The notes beneath the pieces were generated by a model. That model was not told the DNA's origin and ran no database searches. It saw only the letters and a list, made by a program, of their open reading frames with translations. The position numbers and the translations under genes were made by a program. Positions 43,567-57,374 of a DNA stretch of 64,000 nucleotides are shown in pieces. This DNA comes from Pyronema omphalodes (Eukaryota; Ascomycota; Pezizomycetes; Pezizales; Pyronemataceae), in contig JAJJXM010000074.1 of the NCBI GenBank assembly GCA_024516155.1, forward strand, positions 124,001 through 188,000, in the 5' to 3' direction. Numbering within the stretch: the first letter of the stretch is position 1; each line of letters opens with the position of its first letter.

Positions 43567-45162
43567 ACTGAAAAAATATGAAATTCAACATTCAAAAAAA
43601 TAGGAAAAAAGAGAAAGAAATTTGGACAACGTAAACCCCTATAGAAGTCCGTGCGGATAGAAAGCACGCGCGTGAAGAGAGCACACACGAATGAAGACGC
43701 GACTGAATGAGAAATATTGATGCTAATAATTGCAGCGTGATTGATTCAGAAATTGAATATCTATTATTTATTATTTGATATTGGTTATATATTTTTTCAT
43801 TTTATTTTATTTTATTTTTACAAAATCTGGGTGAAAACACCACACGTCACATCCGACCGAGGACTTCCAGTGTGCGCATCAATTCAGCCCCGCGGGCCCC
43901 CCCATTGTGCGCTATCCCCTTTCTGATCGGCGTCGCGGTACGGGCGGACGACAATGCGATTGGCAATAAACGCGCTGGGCGGGCGACGAGCGCACGGAGA
44001 CATTGGCGATGAGCACTCTCCGCCACACATACTCCTTTGTCATTCAGTAGACCTTTGCTCTCGGCTAAAGTCACATCAAATCAAGTCAAGATCACATGAC
44101 ATAACGCTCTCCATCCAGCGCTAGTCATCATTAGCTCGCATACCTGCATGTGAAAGAGGAAGGTGTCCCTGGTACGGAGGTGAAGCGGGTATGCGCTGGG
44201 CGCGTCAGTGGCTGAAGGGAGATGAGATGAAGCCTGGGGATGTTGGGTAACGCTGGAAGCGGGTGTAGTCGGTGATGAAGGCGAAGAGGGGGGGGAGGGG
44301 GGGGGGGGGTAATGTTTTCACATGTGTAAGCGGTTTTATGAATTATGTGATTTGATTTTGGTTTTTTACAAATGGTTTATGGGAGGATGCGGATGTAGCA
44401 CGCTGAGTGGCCAAGATAATCGGGTTTTCGCGTCTGTTGGCGACTTCGCGTGGTGACGTTGCGGCGAGGACGAGGCTGAGGGGTATGTCCGCGTCCGGGG
44501 GATGTGCGCTCGCGGAAAGCGATGATCATGAGATGAGAGTGGGAACAGAGAATAGATTGGTTGATGATTCTTACTGCTGAAGACAAAGAAAAGATACTGA
44601 CTCGGAATATCAATTGATGAGGAAGAAGTACATCGTATTTCCTTAAATTCTTCGGTGATATTCAATGACTATATCTACTGTTGCCTGTTGGCTATATAAA
44701 GTTCACTTAGGTTGGATTTCATACGAATCGTTTACAGCATCTGTCAATCCATATCGCGGCTGGCGTATCTATTGAGCTTCTGTTAACCTGTCGAAAGGAA
44801 TGAACAAGATGAGATCTTGGATTTAATGTAATTAACCGTGTGGCTTTGTGAATATTGACATGTGATGAATAATACGAGGTGACATTATCCACCGAGCAAA
44901 GAAAAATAACCGTTAGACATTTGTGTCAATCGAGAAAGTGTTCACTATACTTTTGCCGACAGGGCCGTGCATGATCTGCATGAAACGTGCGCAGAGCCTC
45001 AGCTAAGATTAGAAATATGAGGCATGCGGGGTAGCGCCCGCCTTTTGAGGTGTGCCATCACACTCTCCCCATCGTTATCAACTACCATCGTTCATCACTT
45101 ACATCAGTATTCTCCATTTACAATATTCCGGCTGACCACACTGTTGGGACTGTCCAGGCGTT
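43567..45162 (+). promoter_or_regulatory. Upstream region of NLR 3
   Basis: Near-identical to 9754-11298, without the long A-rich microsatellite and with a G-rich run at 44288-44310. TATATAAA at 44693-44700. No gene recognised. Confidence 0.5.
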
Positions 45163-48100
45163 ATGGATCCGCTCAGCATCACTGCGGCCGTTGCTGGCTT
45201 CGTCAGTCTCGCCGGCCAGATCGCTACGACACTCAACGCCTACGTCGATAGTGTTCGATCAGCCCCCAACGAAGTAAAGAGCCTTTATCTAGAAGTCAAA
45301 GCATTGAGCCAGGTCCTTGGGAAATTCGCACAGTTCGTGAAGGATGATCTTCATGGAGACTGTGTACTTTTCGATGCAGTGGAATCTTGTGGCTACCAAC
45401 TGAAGGCACTTGATGGTAAACTTGCAGATCTTTCGAAAGCCTTCTCAAAGGGGAAGTTGCAAGAATGGGCCAAACGGATTGGGTGGCCGCTCAAGAAGGA
45501 CGATGTTCAGCAGACGATATCTGCACTACAGCGTTTTACGCATATTTTTCAGTTCTCGATGGCAACCAAGAATTAGTATGTATATGCACGTGGAATCCAG
45601 TCAAAGAATCCCGGCTCTAACGCATAACAGTGAGCTTTTGTCCCAAACATCGTCAGCCGTTCTTTCCCAACTCGACGACAATCGGCGAAACATACAGAAT
45701 ACGTTCAGCAAGCTAGAGGTGATGTCAACATCATTTCTCACAGAATTACAAGAGCAAATGACGGAGATATCGGAGATGAAAACGCTAGTTACTGAACTCG
45801 CTCAACTCAACGTCAAAGAAATCCACAACATCTCACTCGGTGTGAGTGACGTTCAAGGGACATTACGAGGTGACTCCACAGAAATCAGGGCCCGCGCTAC
45901 CATCTAATTGATTCTAGATGATGTTATTCGGCAGATAATGCCATTGATATCAAAGATCGAAATTTATAAAAGACATCAAGACATCCGGCAGAAACGAATC
46001 AAAGATACCGGCAAGTGGTTTCTCCTTGAACCGGCATTTCGACAATGGAGCCATGGCGAACCGCCTGATGTCGATATCAATCCCGTTTTTGCGTGCTCTG
46101 GAGACCCTGGAGTAGGAAAGTCTGTCATCTGGTGAGTTGTCATTTCTGTGACTTTCACGGATCAAAACTCACCGACCTTGCACTACGCAGTTCCCTCGTA
46201 TTCGATTATCTCCAGGAACATTACCGGTCCGAAGAAGAAGCTTGTGTAGCCTGCCTTTACTGTGATTTCCAGAATAATGAAATCCAAACTCCGGAAAACA
46301 TGATTGGTGTATTGCTAAGGCAGGTCATCTCAAGACTCAATAAGTCAAGACTGTTATCTGCAGAAACCATTCGTACACTGAAGGATCATCTCAATGACCA
46401 GAAAAGAATCGATCTGGAGGAGGGATGTGTATTGTTAGGGGAGACTGTCAAACAGCTTCGAAAGTTCTATATCTGCATTGATGCGTTGGACGAGTGCGAT
46501 GAGCCGCACCGGGCAAAGCTCATACAGGCTCTCGCAACGATATCAAGGAACTGTAGCCAACCGGATACAATCCGTATATTCTTCACGACGAGACCGCACA
46601 TCATGTTTGAGGAACTCGTGAAGCGTAATCCAGGAATTGGCTCTCTACACCACATACGTTTGAAGGCACACCAAGAGGATATAAGAATATATATTGCGCA
46701 TGAGATTGACTTCAACCAGGATGAGGAGTGTATGAATGAAAATCTCAGGAAAGAAATTCTGAATACCATCGTTGCTAATTCTGACGGGATGTGAGTTTCT
46801 CAATCTTTTCTCGATACCGAAGTCTTGAGGATGGATGCATCTGATGTCATTGGTGGTCTTGAACGTTGGCTGTGGTACCTGGCTGACCCCATCCTTCAAT
46901 GCAGGTTCCTACTAGCTGCGCTACAAATAAAGACGTTGCTATGCGAGAAAACCATAAAAAGACGAAGAAACGCACTGAAAGATATGCCCAAAAAACTCGG
47001 AACTGCGTTCCAACGTACAATCACCAGGATCATGGAGCAGAATACCCAGACATCTGAACAAGCCATGGATGTTCTCAAGTGGGTATTTCTCGCCAAGCGT
47101 CCATTGAAGATGATCGAACTACGTCATGCACTCTCCGTCACGATTGACCTGAGCACAATTCAAGCTGGAAAAGCGGCGATCTCATACGATGAGACGGTCG
47201 ACTGGGACAACTTTGCTTCTGAGAAATCACTGATAGATTGTTGCCTCGGTTTGATTGTTATTGATAACGAGACGTCTACTGCCCGTCTTGTTCATAAATC
47301 GCTGCACGACCACCTGACACAATTACATGATAACGGCGAAATATTCCCGAGCGGCCACACCGAGATAGCATATACCTGCCTACAATACATGTCCTACAAC
47401 GATTATGAATCTGAAATCGACTCTTCAGAACCGAAAATCACTGAGGCCATCAAGCGCGAACGCCTGGACATGAACCGCCTTCTGGATTATGCAGTCAACA
47501 ACTTTCGGCACCACTTACTTGACCAGAGTAGCTGCACACCTGATATGATCAATGCCTTTTTTCCAGATAGCATCAACCTAAATCGAATTTTGACTGGCTT
47601 CCGCTCGAGCTTCTTATCTCCGTTCATCCGGCACCGAGGCAGCCGGGATTACGAAAAATACGAATACATTGCGACAAGCCAGATGCATCTCCGTTTACAG
47701 TTTGCCATTAGCTGTGGCTTAGAAAATGCCTTCATCAGCCTTCTCGACGCATCTAACCCAAATATCGATCATGATTTCATGTTGGGTGGCAGTACAATGC
47801 TGCTACAGGCATCAAAAGTGGGCAAGAAGGTCATCGTGCAGATCCTATTAGCGAAAGGCGTCAATGTTAATCTGGGTGATTTCGCGCAGCGCACTGCATT
47901 ATCATGGGCATCCCGACATGGCCATGATTCAGTTGTAAAGCTGCTGCTCGATACTGATGGTATCGATATCAACTCCCAGGACAGTAACGGCCAGACTGCA
48001 TTATCATGGGCATCCGACGAGGGCCATGATTCAGTTGTGAAGCTGCTACTCCAGGCTGATGGTATCGACATCAACTCTAAGGACAGTCGATATGACCAAA

Positions 48101-49863
48101 CTTCATTATCATTGGCATCCGAAAAGGGCCATGATTCAGTTGTGAAGCTTCTCCTCGATGCTGATGGTATCGACATCAACTCCCAGACTATTAGCGGCCG
48201 TACTGCATTATCATGGGCATGCCAAAATGGCCATGATTCAGTTGTGAAGCTGCTTCTCAAGGCTGATGGTATTGATATCAACTCCAAGGACAGTCGATAT
48301 GGCCAAAATGCATTATCATGGGCATGCCGAAATGGCCATGATGCAGTTGTGAAGCTTCTCCTCGATACTGATGGCATCGACATCAACTCCCAGGACAGTG
48401 ACGGCGAAACCGCATTATCTTGGGCATGCCAAAATGGCCGTGATTCAGTTGTGAAGCTGCTCCTCAATGCTGGTGGTATTGACATCAACTTCAAGGACAG
48501 ATGGTATGGCCGAACAGCATTATCCTGGGCATCCGAAAAGGGCCATGATTCAGTTGTGAAGCTGCTCCTCGATACTGATGGTGTCGATATCAACTCCAGG
48601 GACCGTCGATATGGCCAAACTCCATTATTATGGGCATCCCGATATGGCCATGATTCAGTTGTGAAGCTTCTCCTCGATGCTGATGGTATCGACATCAACT
48701 CCCAGAGTAGTAGCGGCCGAACTGCATTATCATTGGCATCCGAAAATGGCCGTGATTTAGTTGTGAAGGTGCTCCTCGATGCTGATGGTATTGACATCAA
48801 CTCCAAGGACAGGAACGGCCAAACTGCATTATCATTGGCATCCGAAAATGGCCATGACTCAGTTGTGAAGCTGCTCCTCCGGGCTGATGGTATCGACATC
48901 AACTCCCAGGACAGTAACGGTCGAACTGCATTATCATGGGCATCCGAAAAGGGCCGTGATTCAGTTGTGAAGCTGCTCCTCAATGCTGGTGGTATTGACA
49001 TCAACTTCAAGGACAGATGGTATGGCCGAACAGCATTATCCTGGGCATCCGAAAAGGGCCATGATTCAGTTGTGAAGCTGCTTCTCGAGGCTGATGGTAT
49101 CGACATCAACTCCCAGGACAGACACGGCCAAACCACATTATCTTGGGCATCCCGAGATGGCCATGCTTCAGTTGTGAAGCTGCTCCTCGATGCTGATGGT
49201 ATCGACATCAACTCCAAGGACGATGCATTTGGCCAAACTGCATTATCATGGGCATCCCGATATGGCCGTGATTCAGTTGTGAAGCTGCTCGTCGAGGCTG
49301 ATGGTATCGACATCAACTCCAAGGACGATGCATATGGCCAAACTGCGTTATCATTGGCATCCGAAAATGGCCATGATTCAGTTGTGAAGCTGCTAATCCA
49401 GGCTGATGGTATTGACATCAACTCACAGAGTAGTAGCGGCCGAACTGCATTATCTTGGGCGTCCGAAAATGGCCATGATTCAGTTGTGAAGCTGCTTCTC
49501 GAGGCTGATGGTATCGACATCAACTTCAAGGACGATGCATATGGCCTAACTGCATTATCGTGGGCATCCGAACAGGGCCATGATTCAGTTGTGAAGCTGC
49601 TGCTCAATGCTGATGGTATCGATATCAACTCCCAGGACAGTGACGGCCAAACTGCATTATCATGGGCATCCCGATATGGATATGATTCAGTTGTGAAGCT
49701 GCTTCTCCAAGCTGATGCTATCGATGTCAACTGCATAGACAATGAGGGGCTTACCGCATTGTCTCTGGCATATTTGAAACGTCATCATTCCACTGCGCAA
49801 CTACTCCGTACTGCTGGAGCTATTGTTCACCACGACAACTCTATACTGTCCGGTGTGGTCTAA
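45163..49863 (+). CDS. NLR 3: HELL-NACHT-ankyrin STAND protein, longest copy
   Basis: Complete five-exon NLR of about 1464 aa. Exons: 45163-45575, 45631-45839, 45918-46131, 46191-46790 and 46905-49863. Introns are 55, 78, 59 and 114 nt with donors GTATGT, GTGTGAGT, GTGAGT and GTGAGT. The HELL-like domain is residues 1-137. Walker A GDPGVGKS lies at the end of exon 3, Walker B FYICIDALDECDE and FFTTRPH in exon 4, and the winged-helix-like KWVFLAKRPLKMIELRHALS in exon 5. Twenty ankyrin repeats run from about residue 774 to the end, most of them near-identical. Intron 4 has a length divisible by three and a sequence like that of fragments P1-P3 rather than NLR 1, 2 and 4. So exon 5's start and this intron may have come from the P lineage by exchange. 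The 3' flank is of a type shared with NLR 4. Confidence 0.9.
47785..49830 (+). repeat. Ankyrin-coding array of NLR 3 (20 repeats)
   Basis: Twenty units of about 99-105 bp. One two-unit block, with INFKDRWYGRTALSWASEKG, occurs near 48480-48560 and again near 48990-49070, which suggests a multi-unit duplication inside the array. The long open frame on the opposite strand (47769-49742) is a by-product of the repeated codons. Confidence 0.93.
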
Positions 49864-52800
49864 GAGATTATGAATAACTGATTCCGTAACCGAGCATTTG
49901 CTCATCCGAGGACATAATGGTGTCAGTGAATGAAATACCTGGAAGGCTGAGAATTACTCGGTTTTTTTTTTTCTCTTTTTTTTCTCTTTTTCTTATTCTT
50001 TGATTTTATCTTGGTCTTTATTTCGTTTGACGCAAGCATTTGTGGTTGCGAGAATCTTTGCAGAAATATGGATGAGGATAGGTATTGGCAGGGAAGAATG
50101 TACTGGGGGTTGTTGACAGATCCATAGTATGATGGATGTCGTTTGGTGCACCGCTGGTGATGGCATGATTTTCGGTTGCGGATGTGATAGTCGTCTTTTT
50201 CTTTCTTTTCATTGCTGTTTTCGATTTACGAAGTTATGACTGTTTTCTAGTTGATTTCTATGACATAGCGTTTCTGGGTTTCAAAGGCGTGTAGCATTAC
50301 TTGTTCCCGAAGCAACATTCTTTGAATCCAGGTGTTGAGACAACTACTGGAATCTGTCACCCGTCGCCCAAAGCAGTTTTTAAACATCCCATTTATCAGT
50401 GTCCTACCGAGAGGTATTGGAGGATCCCTCGATTGGAACAAATAGCAGTGACACTCAAATGCATACTGGCTGAACCGATTGTTGTTCGGAACATATGGAG
50501 GGTAATCACATTTGAAAGGCAGTATGTCTATATGTGTTTGAGACTCTGCGATATCAGCGATGCATGATGATGTTTTGTCCAGCGGTAGAGGAACAAGAAA
50601 TGACACTTCCCGTCCACTAGAGGTTACAAATAAAATAAATATAGGTAGTATATACTCTACGCTATGCCGTTATCCTTGAGGGCGACTTTGATTCCTGAAT
50701 CTGGGAGTTGGATACGGACTTATTCTTGTCGGGCCGCTGAACACTCAATCAGGTAGTTGTGCATCAAGTTGATTTTCATGCATTCGAACTATAAGTATAC
50801 GGAAGCAGTCATAACGTACTTCAAAGACGGACGTGCATATGAGGAGGATAAAACAATGCACAAAGGGCGCACAACCGGAACTACAATCCGGCCCCCAAGT
50901 ATTCCTGAATATGAGTGATGGGTGATGAATAAACAATCATGCCATTCCCATGTTCAACCACAATGATCAAAAGGTATGAGTTTCGTCATAGAAGACAGTT
51001 TTAGTATTTATGAAATATTCCATTGGAGAGGTAAGCTCAACCCCAAACTTGAGCACGGCGAATGCAGACATCCGGCAGTGGATGCCGGACGTACGCCCAC
51101 ACACACCCTCATGTATACCCTTATACAAACCCAATTCATATGCACGCAGTTCATATGCACCCAATTCATGTACATAAAAAAGTCTCACTTATTTCCCGAG
51201 TATCATGTCTTTCCTATATATGTCTAACACAACACAGATATCTCTGGTACGAGTGCGAAAGCATAGATGTGTGGATGCATTCAAAATCATGTAAATACGA
51301 TGCTGGCATACGATCTCAACCACAGTCAAAATCCTCGCGTGCAGTGCGGTATCGGGATGTCTGAGTATCTGCAGATATCATCCAACATCACCCCGCCCCA
51401 CCCCACCCATAACCGAAATGTATCATTCGGCTGACCCACGGTCTTATACCATCTTGGTTATCTATATTGTCTCTGTCATGTCACCGATGTCCGGTGCTCT
51501 GTGCTCTTTTCTCTGTACCCTGTGTTTTTCTAACCGCTTATATATACCACTATATGAATTACTCGTAGTCTCATATATATTGCGAACCAGTGCCTGAGCA
51601 CAATGCATCCGCCATTTTTCTCCGCCATTATTCACCGACACTGGTCTCCATTATTTTCCATTCGAGTGCATTCTCCGTTACCACTCTCATCGATTTTTCG
51701 AGCCTCATTTGGGTATCCTTAATCTGTCATTATTCTCCATTATTCTCCCTTATTCTCCGCTGCCCACCATGATTCGTTATGCATTTGCTGTTTCCAATCA
51801 AAATATTCACGAATAGGCGCAGATGTTTCCGGAAATTCACTCCACACACCTAGACACGGAGTCTGACCAAGCTCATTCTCCTACTCATAATATTCCGCAG
51901 ACCTCATACCTCATCACACCGTAATCGGCTGACGCAACAGTCTTCGCTTCGTTCAGTTTGCAGCATCCCTTCGCGCTCCATTCGCGCTCCCCTTCCCCTG
52001 CCAACCAGCCAGGTTCCAATTTCTCGAACCCTACCGATATCGGCTAAATTCCAAGCCCCACCAAATCAGGTCGACCCAAGATCACATGACGACATTCTAG
52101 ACCGTCCTCCATCCATGTTGCGCTAACGACCATAAGCTTATTAGCTCGCGTACCTGCATCATGCAGCTAAAAGTGGAAGGTGTGGAGATGAAACGGGTCC
52201 GCGTCGCCTTCGCGTCGTTGCGTGGCTTGATGGGCGATGAAGATGAAGATGCTGGGCAGCTCTTGGAAGCCTGGGGAATGGGGGAAGGGAGGTGATTGTT
52301 TTATATGTGTAGGCGTGATGATTTTTGTGGATTTTCATTTTGAATTTTATGTATGTTTTTGTGGTTTTATGTTTTCGTGGCAAAACGCGGTTGCGGATAC
52401 GGATGTGGATGTAGGTTGTGGAGTGACAGAGGAGGAAAAACCTCTTCGGATTTCGCGTGCTTCGCGTGGCGACGAGGCTACCTGGGAAAGTACGAGCGTG
52501 CTGTGCGATGCGGAGAGAATCATGAGAATCTGCCGCGATAGACATTCATTGATTACGACATGAATTTCATCACGCATTTCGTCAATTATATATGTAAATC
52601 TCACCCGTGCACAAAACATCAATCGATACAATTTCTTCCCATAATCGTCGATCGATAGGGCAACAGCATATGAGATTACTAGTCAGGTACCCGCGACCGT
52701 GATCCCCAATTGGGGCAATGCATTTGTATATGAAGGGCAAAAAGAATTATGCCACAAAATCAAGAGCAGATGTATTTCGCATGCATAACATCCAGCAACT
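49864..52800. other. 3' flank of NLR 3, no gene recognised
   Basis: Counterpart of 2954-5854. The block 50300-50960 differs from units 1 and 2 and matches unit 4 (62160-62760). Three minisatellite units lie at 51128-51172, and ATTATTCTCC low-complexity repeats at about 51600-51760. The TATATAA box seen near 4955 is not present here. Confidence 0.6.
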
Positions 52801-54430
52801 GCACTTTCTGGTGCACACTACTCACCAGCCACAGACAACGTTGCCCCAACTATACCACACCGCTGACTAAACCATGGAAACGCGCATTACATATAGTGGT
52901 TATCCAAATGGCGCAAAATATTCTTACGCGCAAATCAATCAATGGTTAATGAAATGATATCAAGACTACAACGCGCAAATAAAACAGTTTTCATTTTCTA
53001 AAAAATGGATAAACGGTTCTGCAGCGATTGTTTATATAGTGGTGAGTTGAATTGAACAGAATATTCCATGAGCACAGATAAAGCAGTCGGTACGACGAAT
53101 AAATACAAGTGTAGTGATGCAGAATCAGATTTTACATTACAGCCCTAAGAATAGTAAATTATTGGAGTGGAAGAAAAAACAATTTTCATGCTGGTAATCC
53201 GGACTATCGTGGTATTTCCCCCATAGAAACCCTGCAGCACTTGTTGAAACTTCATCGAAATAACAGGATTTTACTTAGCAAAGGAATGATATCACGGTTG
53301 ATTGCCGCGAGAAGTTGCTGTTCAATGTATATTTCAAGTTTTATTTATTCGGTGTATACACATAGTGAAATGAGTTAGTGGTGATTAAGGAAAGGGCAAT
53401 GTAAGTCATTTTGATTTGATTGGCGGTGAAATCACTGTTTCCTCCTTGGCATCCAAAGCTGTTTGGTTTCTTTTTTCTTTTACATTCAGGTTTCTTTTAT
53501 TATCCAGACTGCTCTGCGGACATAACAAGCAAGAATATGTAGAGAAAGACACTAGAAATAAACAACAAAAAAGGTAAGAACTGCCTTGACCGTCACTTTA
53601 CTGTGTGTTTTCAACTCATATTCACAACAGCACGGTCTTGGTTTCTTCCCTGCCGGTGGTAAAGATATTAATGGCTCTGATAGCTTCAATATATTACTCC
53701 TAACCCCAAACTTAAGAGATTCACTACATTTTATTGCTCATCCTACATGCGGCTTATTAAGTCATATATGGGCTGTTATACATGATTTCATGTAGCATTA
53801 CTACATTTCTGCTCATTTGTTCTAACCACTGTGTTAGATGCCCTTTCAAATATTCATATCATCGATTTGACCATTGCTTTATTTGCGCATGAGAATATTA
53901 TGTGCCATTCAGATAACCACCACCGAATGCGCGCTTCCGGTTTCGTGGAGCCCCACTGCCTGTGGTTTAGTCAGTGGTGTTTGTGGCCTGTGGGCGATTA
54001 CTGATGGAAAGTGCACTTATTGATGTTGTGCATGCGATGTGCATTATTGCGTGCTGCTTTTGTGGCAAAATTGTTTCGGCCCTTCATATACAAATGCATT
54101 GCCGTAGTCTCGGTGCTTCATATATGACAAATAACATTTTTTTTTTTGCGACGAAAGACCCCTCTGCTACGCCGAGAGCCAAAAATGCACCAGAGCTGTG
54201 ACATTATCATGATCTTCTCCAGATATACGGCGCACGCCCGAGGCTGTGCGTGCTTTTTGTGCAGAGAGGGACGAGTGCACACTCCCTGCCGAACAACAAT
54301 TGGGCTTATTCTTCTGCTTTTCTTCTGCTCGGAACAAGCGATGGAAAAATTGAGAGGTAAAACAGTATCAATTGTTTACTATGTAAGTATCACCCGCGCT
54401 GTAACAATAGAGTTATCGTGGGAGATACAT
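52801..54430. other. Unit spacer of unit 3, no gene recognised
   Basis: Matches 5855-7617 but lacks the hairpin insertion and about 120 bp next to it. No conserved coding frame. Confidence 0.5.
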
Positions 54431-55130
54431 AGGAAGACGGTGCCATTGGCAATGGCATCGACACCTTTTGGTCTCCACGACAGGGGGGGCGATAGGGATT
54501 AAAATGGTGTGGGGTGACACCTTGTGATTGGAGGGTTTTCTTGCTTACCCGGATATTCGCAACCACGTTAACCATACATATCTTAGTGCCACTAGCTTGG
54601 CCATTTTTTGGCCAAGCAAACATGTGTTTCGGCTCCACATTGGCGTGCCTTGACATGCAAAGACCATTGACACATTTTCTACCGCCATACAAAATACACG
54701 GAGTTTTAACACTCTACTATGTACTCTTCGAATTTTTTCTGAATTCAGTCTTTTGGAGCGTGATATTGTACTTCAGAAGGTCAAAGTTGATGGTACCCCC
54801 AAGGCTGTTTTTTTTTTTTTTTTTTTTTTTTTCGTCTTACATTAGCGTTGTTGTGCTGAGGAGCAGCGTTCGGCGTGCCGTCGGATTATTTTCATCATGT
54901 GCGGCACCGTCTTCCTTCCGCACACCACAGTTGTACAACTGACGATCACTCCTGTTACACATAGCGAAATTGGTTACGTAGGGGACTACTCAACACACAC
55001 GAATCCTAACCGATCACAAAAAATCCCGTGTACGGCACTGGCTACTGCTTCACCCGAATTGGTATGTTTGCATACTGTTCGCAGTCTAGGATTCATTTCA
55101 TGCTGCTGTCTTTCATTCAGACGGCAGTAT
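54431..55130. other. Conserved stretch upstream of NLR fragment P3
   Basis: Counterpart of 7618-8291 and 41562-42277, with a T run of more than 20 at about 54809-54832. No recognised gene. Confidence 0.5.
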
Positions 55131-56415
55131 TTTCAAGGCTATTAGACGCAGATACCATCTCAACATTGAAAAGGCATCTCAATGCACAGAAAGGTGTTGA
55201 TCTGGAGGAGGGATGTTGATTGTTAGGGGAGACTATCAAGCAGCTTCGAAGGTTATATATCTGCATTTATGCGTTGGACGAGTGCGATGAGGCGCACCGG
55301 GAAAAGCTCATACAAGCTCTCGCGAAGATATCAAGCAACTCTAGCCAACCGGATACAATCTGTCTATTCTTCACGTCAAGACCGCATATCAACTGGGAGG
55401 AACTCTTGAAGCGTAATCCAACAATCGGCTCTCTGGACCACATATGTTTGAAGGCACGCCAAGAGGATATAAGAATATATATTATTCATGAGATTGACGT
55501 GAACCAGCATGATGAGTGTATGAATGAAAATCTCAGGACAGAAATTCTGGATACCATCGTTGCTAATTGTGACGGGATGTGGGTTTCTGAAGCCTCTCCT
55601 GATACCGAAGTCTTGATGATGGATGCATTTGATGTCATCGGGGGTCTTGAATGTTCGCTGTGGTACCTGGCTGACACCATCTTTCAATGCAGGTTTCTAC
55701 TAGCTGCGCTGCAGATACAAACGGTCTTAGACGAGTCAACTATCAGAAGACGAAGAGACGCGCTGCAGAATATGCCCGAGAAACTTGAAGCCGCATGCGA
55801 GAGTACAATCAGCCGGATTATGAACCAGAAAACCCAGAGATATAAACAAGCTATGGGTGATCTTCAGTGGGTATTTCTCGCGAAACGTCCATTGACGATG
55901 ATTAAGCTACGCCATACCCTCTCCGTCACGATTGACCTGAGCACAATGCAAGCGGGGAAGCTGGCAATCTCATACGATAAGACGGTCGACTGGGAAAACC
56001 TTTCTTCTGAGAAATCACTGATAGGTTGTTGCCTCGGCCTCATCATTATTGATGAGGAGACATCTACTGTCCGTCTTGTCCATAAATCAGTACACGACCA
56101 CCTGACACAGTTACACGATAACTGCTGAATATTCCCTGATGGTCATTCCGAGATGGCCTACACATCTCTACAATACATGTCTTACAGCGACGATCAATAT
56201 GAAATAGACTCTTCAACACCAGCAGGCGATTCGTGTATCCCAGATAATCACCGGGGGACGTACCACCTTCTCGATTATGCAGTCAAATACTTTGGGCACC
56301 ACTTATGTAACCAGAGTGGCTGCACAGCTGATATGATCAATGCCTTTTTTCCAGATAGCATCAACCTAAATCGAATCTCGATAGGATTACGCTCAGAATT
56401 CTTATCTGATTAACT
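55131..56415 (+). pseudogene. NLR fragment P3: NACHT second half plus winged-helix-like region
   Basis: Same breakpoints as P1 and P2. TGA at 55217-55219 is shared with P2, while the part from about 55330 to 55855 is almost identical to P1, so P3 is itself a mosaic of the two. Walker B is altered (LYICIYALDE, first acidic D replaced by Y). Intron-4 sequence is present but its donor is GTGGGT. The frame stays open from 55220 to 56128, then ends at a TGA. Confidence 0.85.
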
Positions 56416-57374
56416 GAAAAAATATGAAATTCAACAATCAAAAAAAACAAAAAAAAAAAAAAAAAGAGAAAAACATTTTGGACAACGTAAACCCCTATGG
56501 AAGTACGTCCGTATACAAAGCACGCGCGCAAAGAGAGCACACACGAATGAAGACGCGACTGAATGAGAAATATTGATGCTAATAATCGCAACGTGATTGA
56601 TTGAGGAATGGAATATTGAATATTTTATATTTGGTATTTCTCATTTTATTTTCGTTTATTTTCACAAAAACTGGACTATGTCAGCGCACATCGTGGCTCT
56701 CTCCCATGAAGCAAGAACACCACGCGTCACACCCGACGGTGTACTACTTCCAGTGTGCGCATAAATGCAGCCCAGCGGGCCGCCCCATTGTGCGCTATCC
56801 CTTTTCTGGTCAGCGTCGCGGTACGGGCGGACGACAATGTGTTTATCGATATGGCGCCAAACGAGCTGGGCGGGCGACGAGCGCAGGGAGAAATTGGCGA
56901 TGAGCACTCTCCGCCACAGATACCGCTTAGTCATCCAGCAACCATTTGCTCTCGGCTCAAGTCACAACAAATCAAGTCAAGATCACATGACATAACGCTC
57001 TCCATCCAGCGCTAGCCATCATTAGCTTGCATACCTGCATGTGAAAGAGGAAGGTGTCCCTGTTGCGGAGGTTCGGGTATGCGCTGGGCGCGTCAGTGGC
57101 TCCAGGGAAACGAGATGAAGCCTGGAGATGTTGGGTAACGCTGCAAGCGGGTGTATATAGTCGGTGATGAAGGCGAAGGGGGGGGGGGGGGGGGAGGGTA
57201 ATTGTTTCACATGTGTAAGCGGTTTTATGCATTGTGTAATTCGATTTTGTTTCTTACAAATGGTTTATGGGAGGATGTGGATGTGGCACGCTGAGTGGCC
57301 GAGGAAAAATCGGATTTTCGCGTCTGTTGGCGTCTTCGCGTGGTGACGTTGCGGCGAGGACGAGGCTAAGGGGT
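56416..57374. other. Upstream region of NLR 4, part shared with the other units
   Basis: Matches about 9900-10620 and 43780-44490, with a G-rich run at 57180-57195. Homology stops at GGGGTATAAAAAGCAC (about 57371-57385). Confidence 0.5.

Noticed and set aside
47769..49742. 657-codon open frame on the minus strand through the NLR 3 ankyrin array (also 13903-14766 and 2356-2838)
   Set aside because: It is an antisense shadow of the repeated ankyrin codons; one repeat without an antisense stop keeps the frame open in all units. The conceptual product is a repetitive serine-rich string with no known domain.
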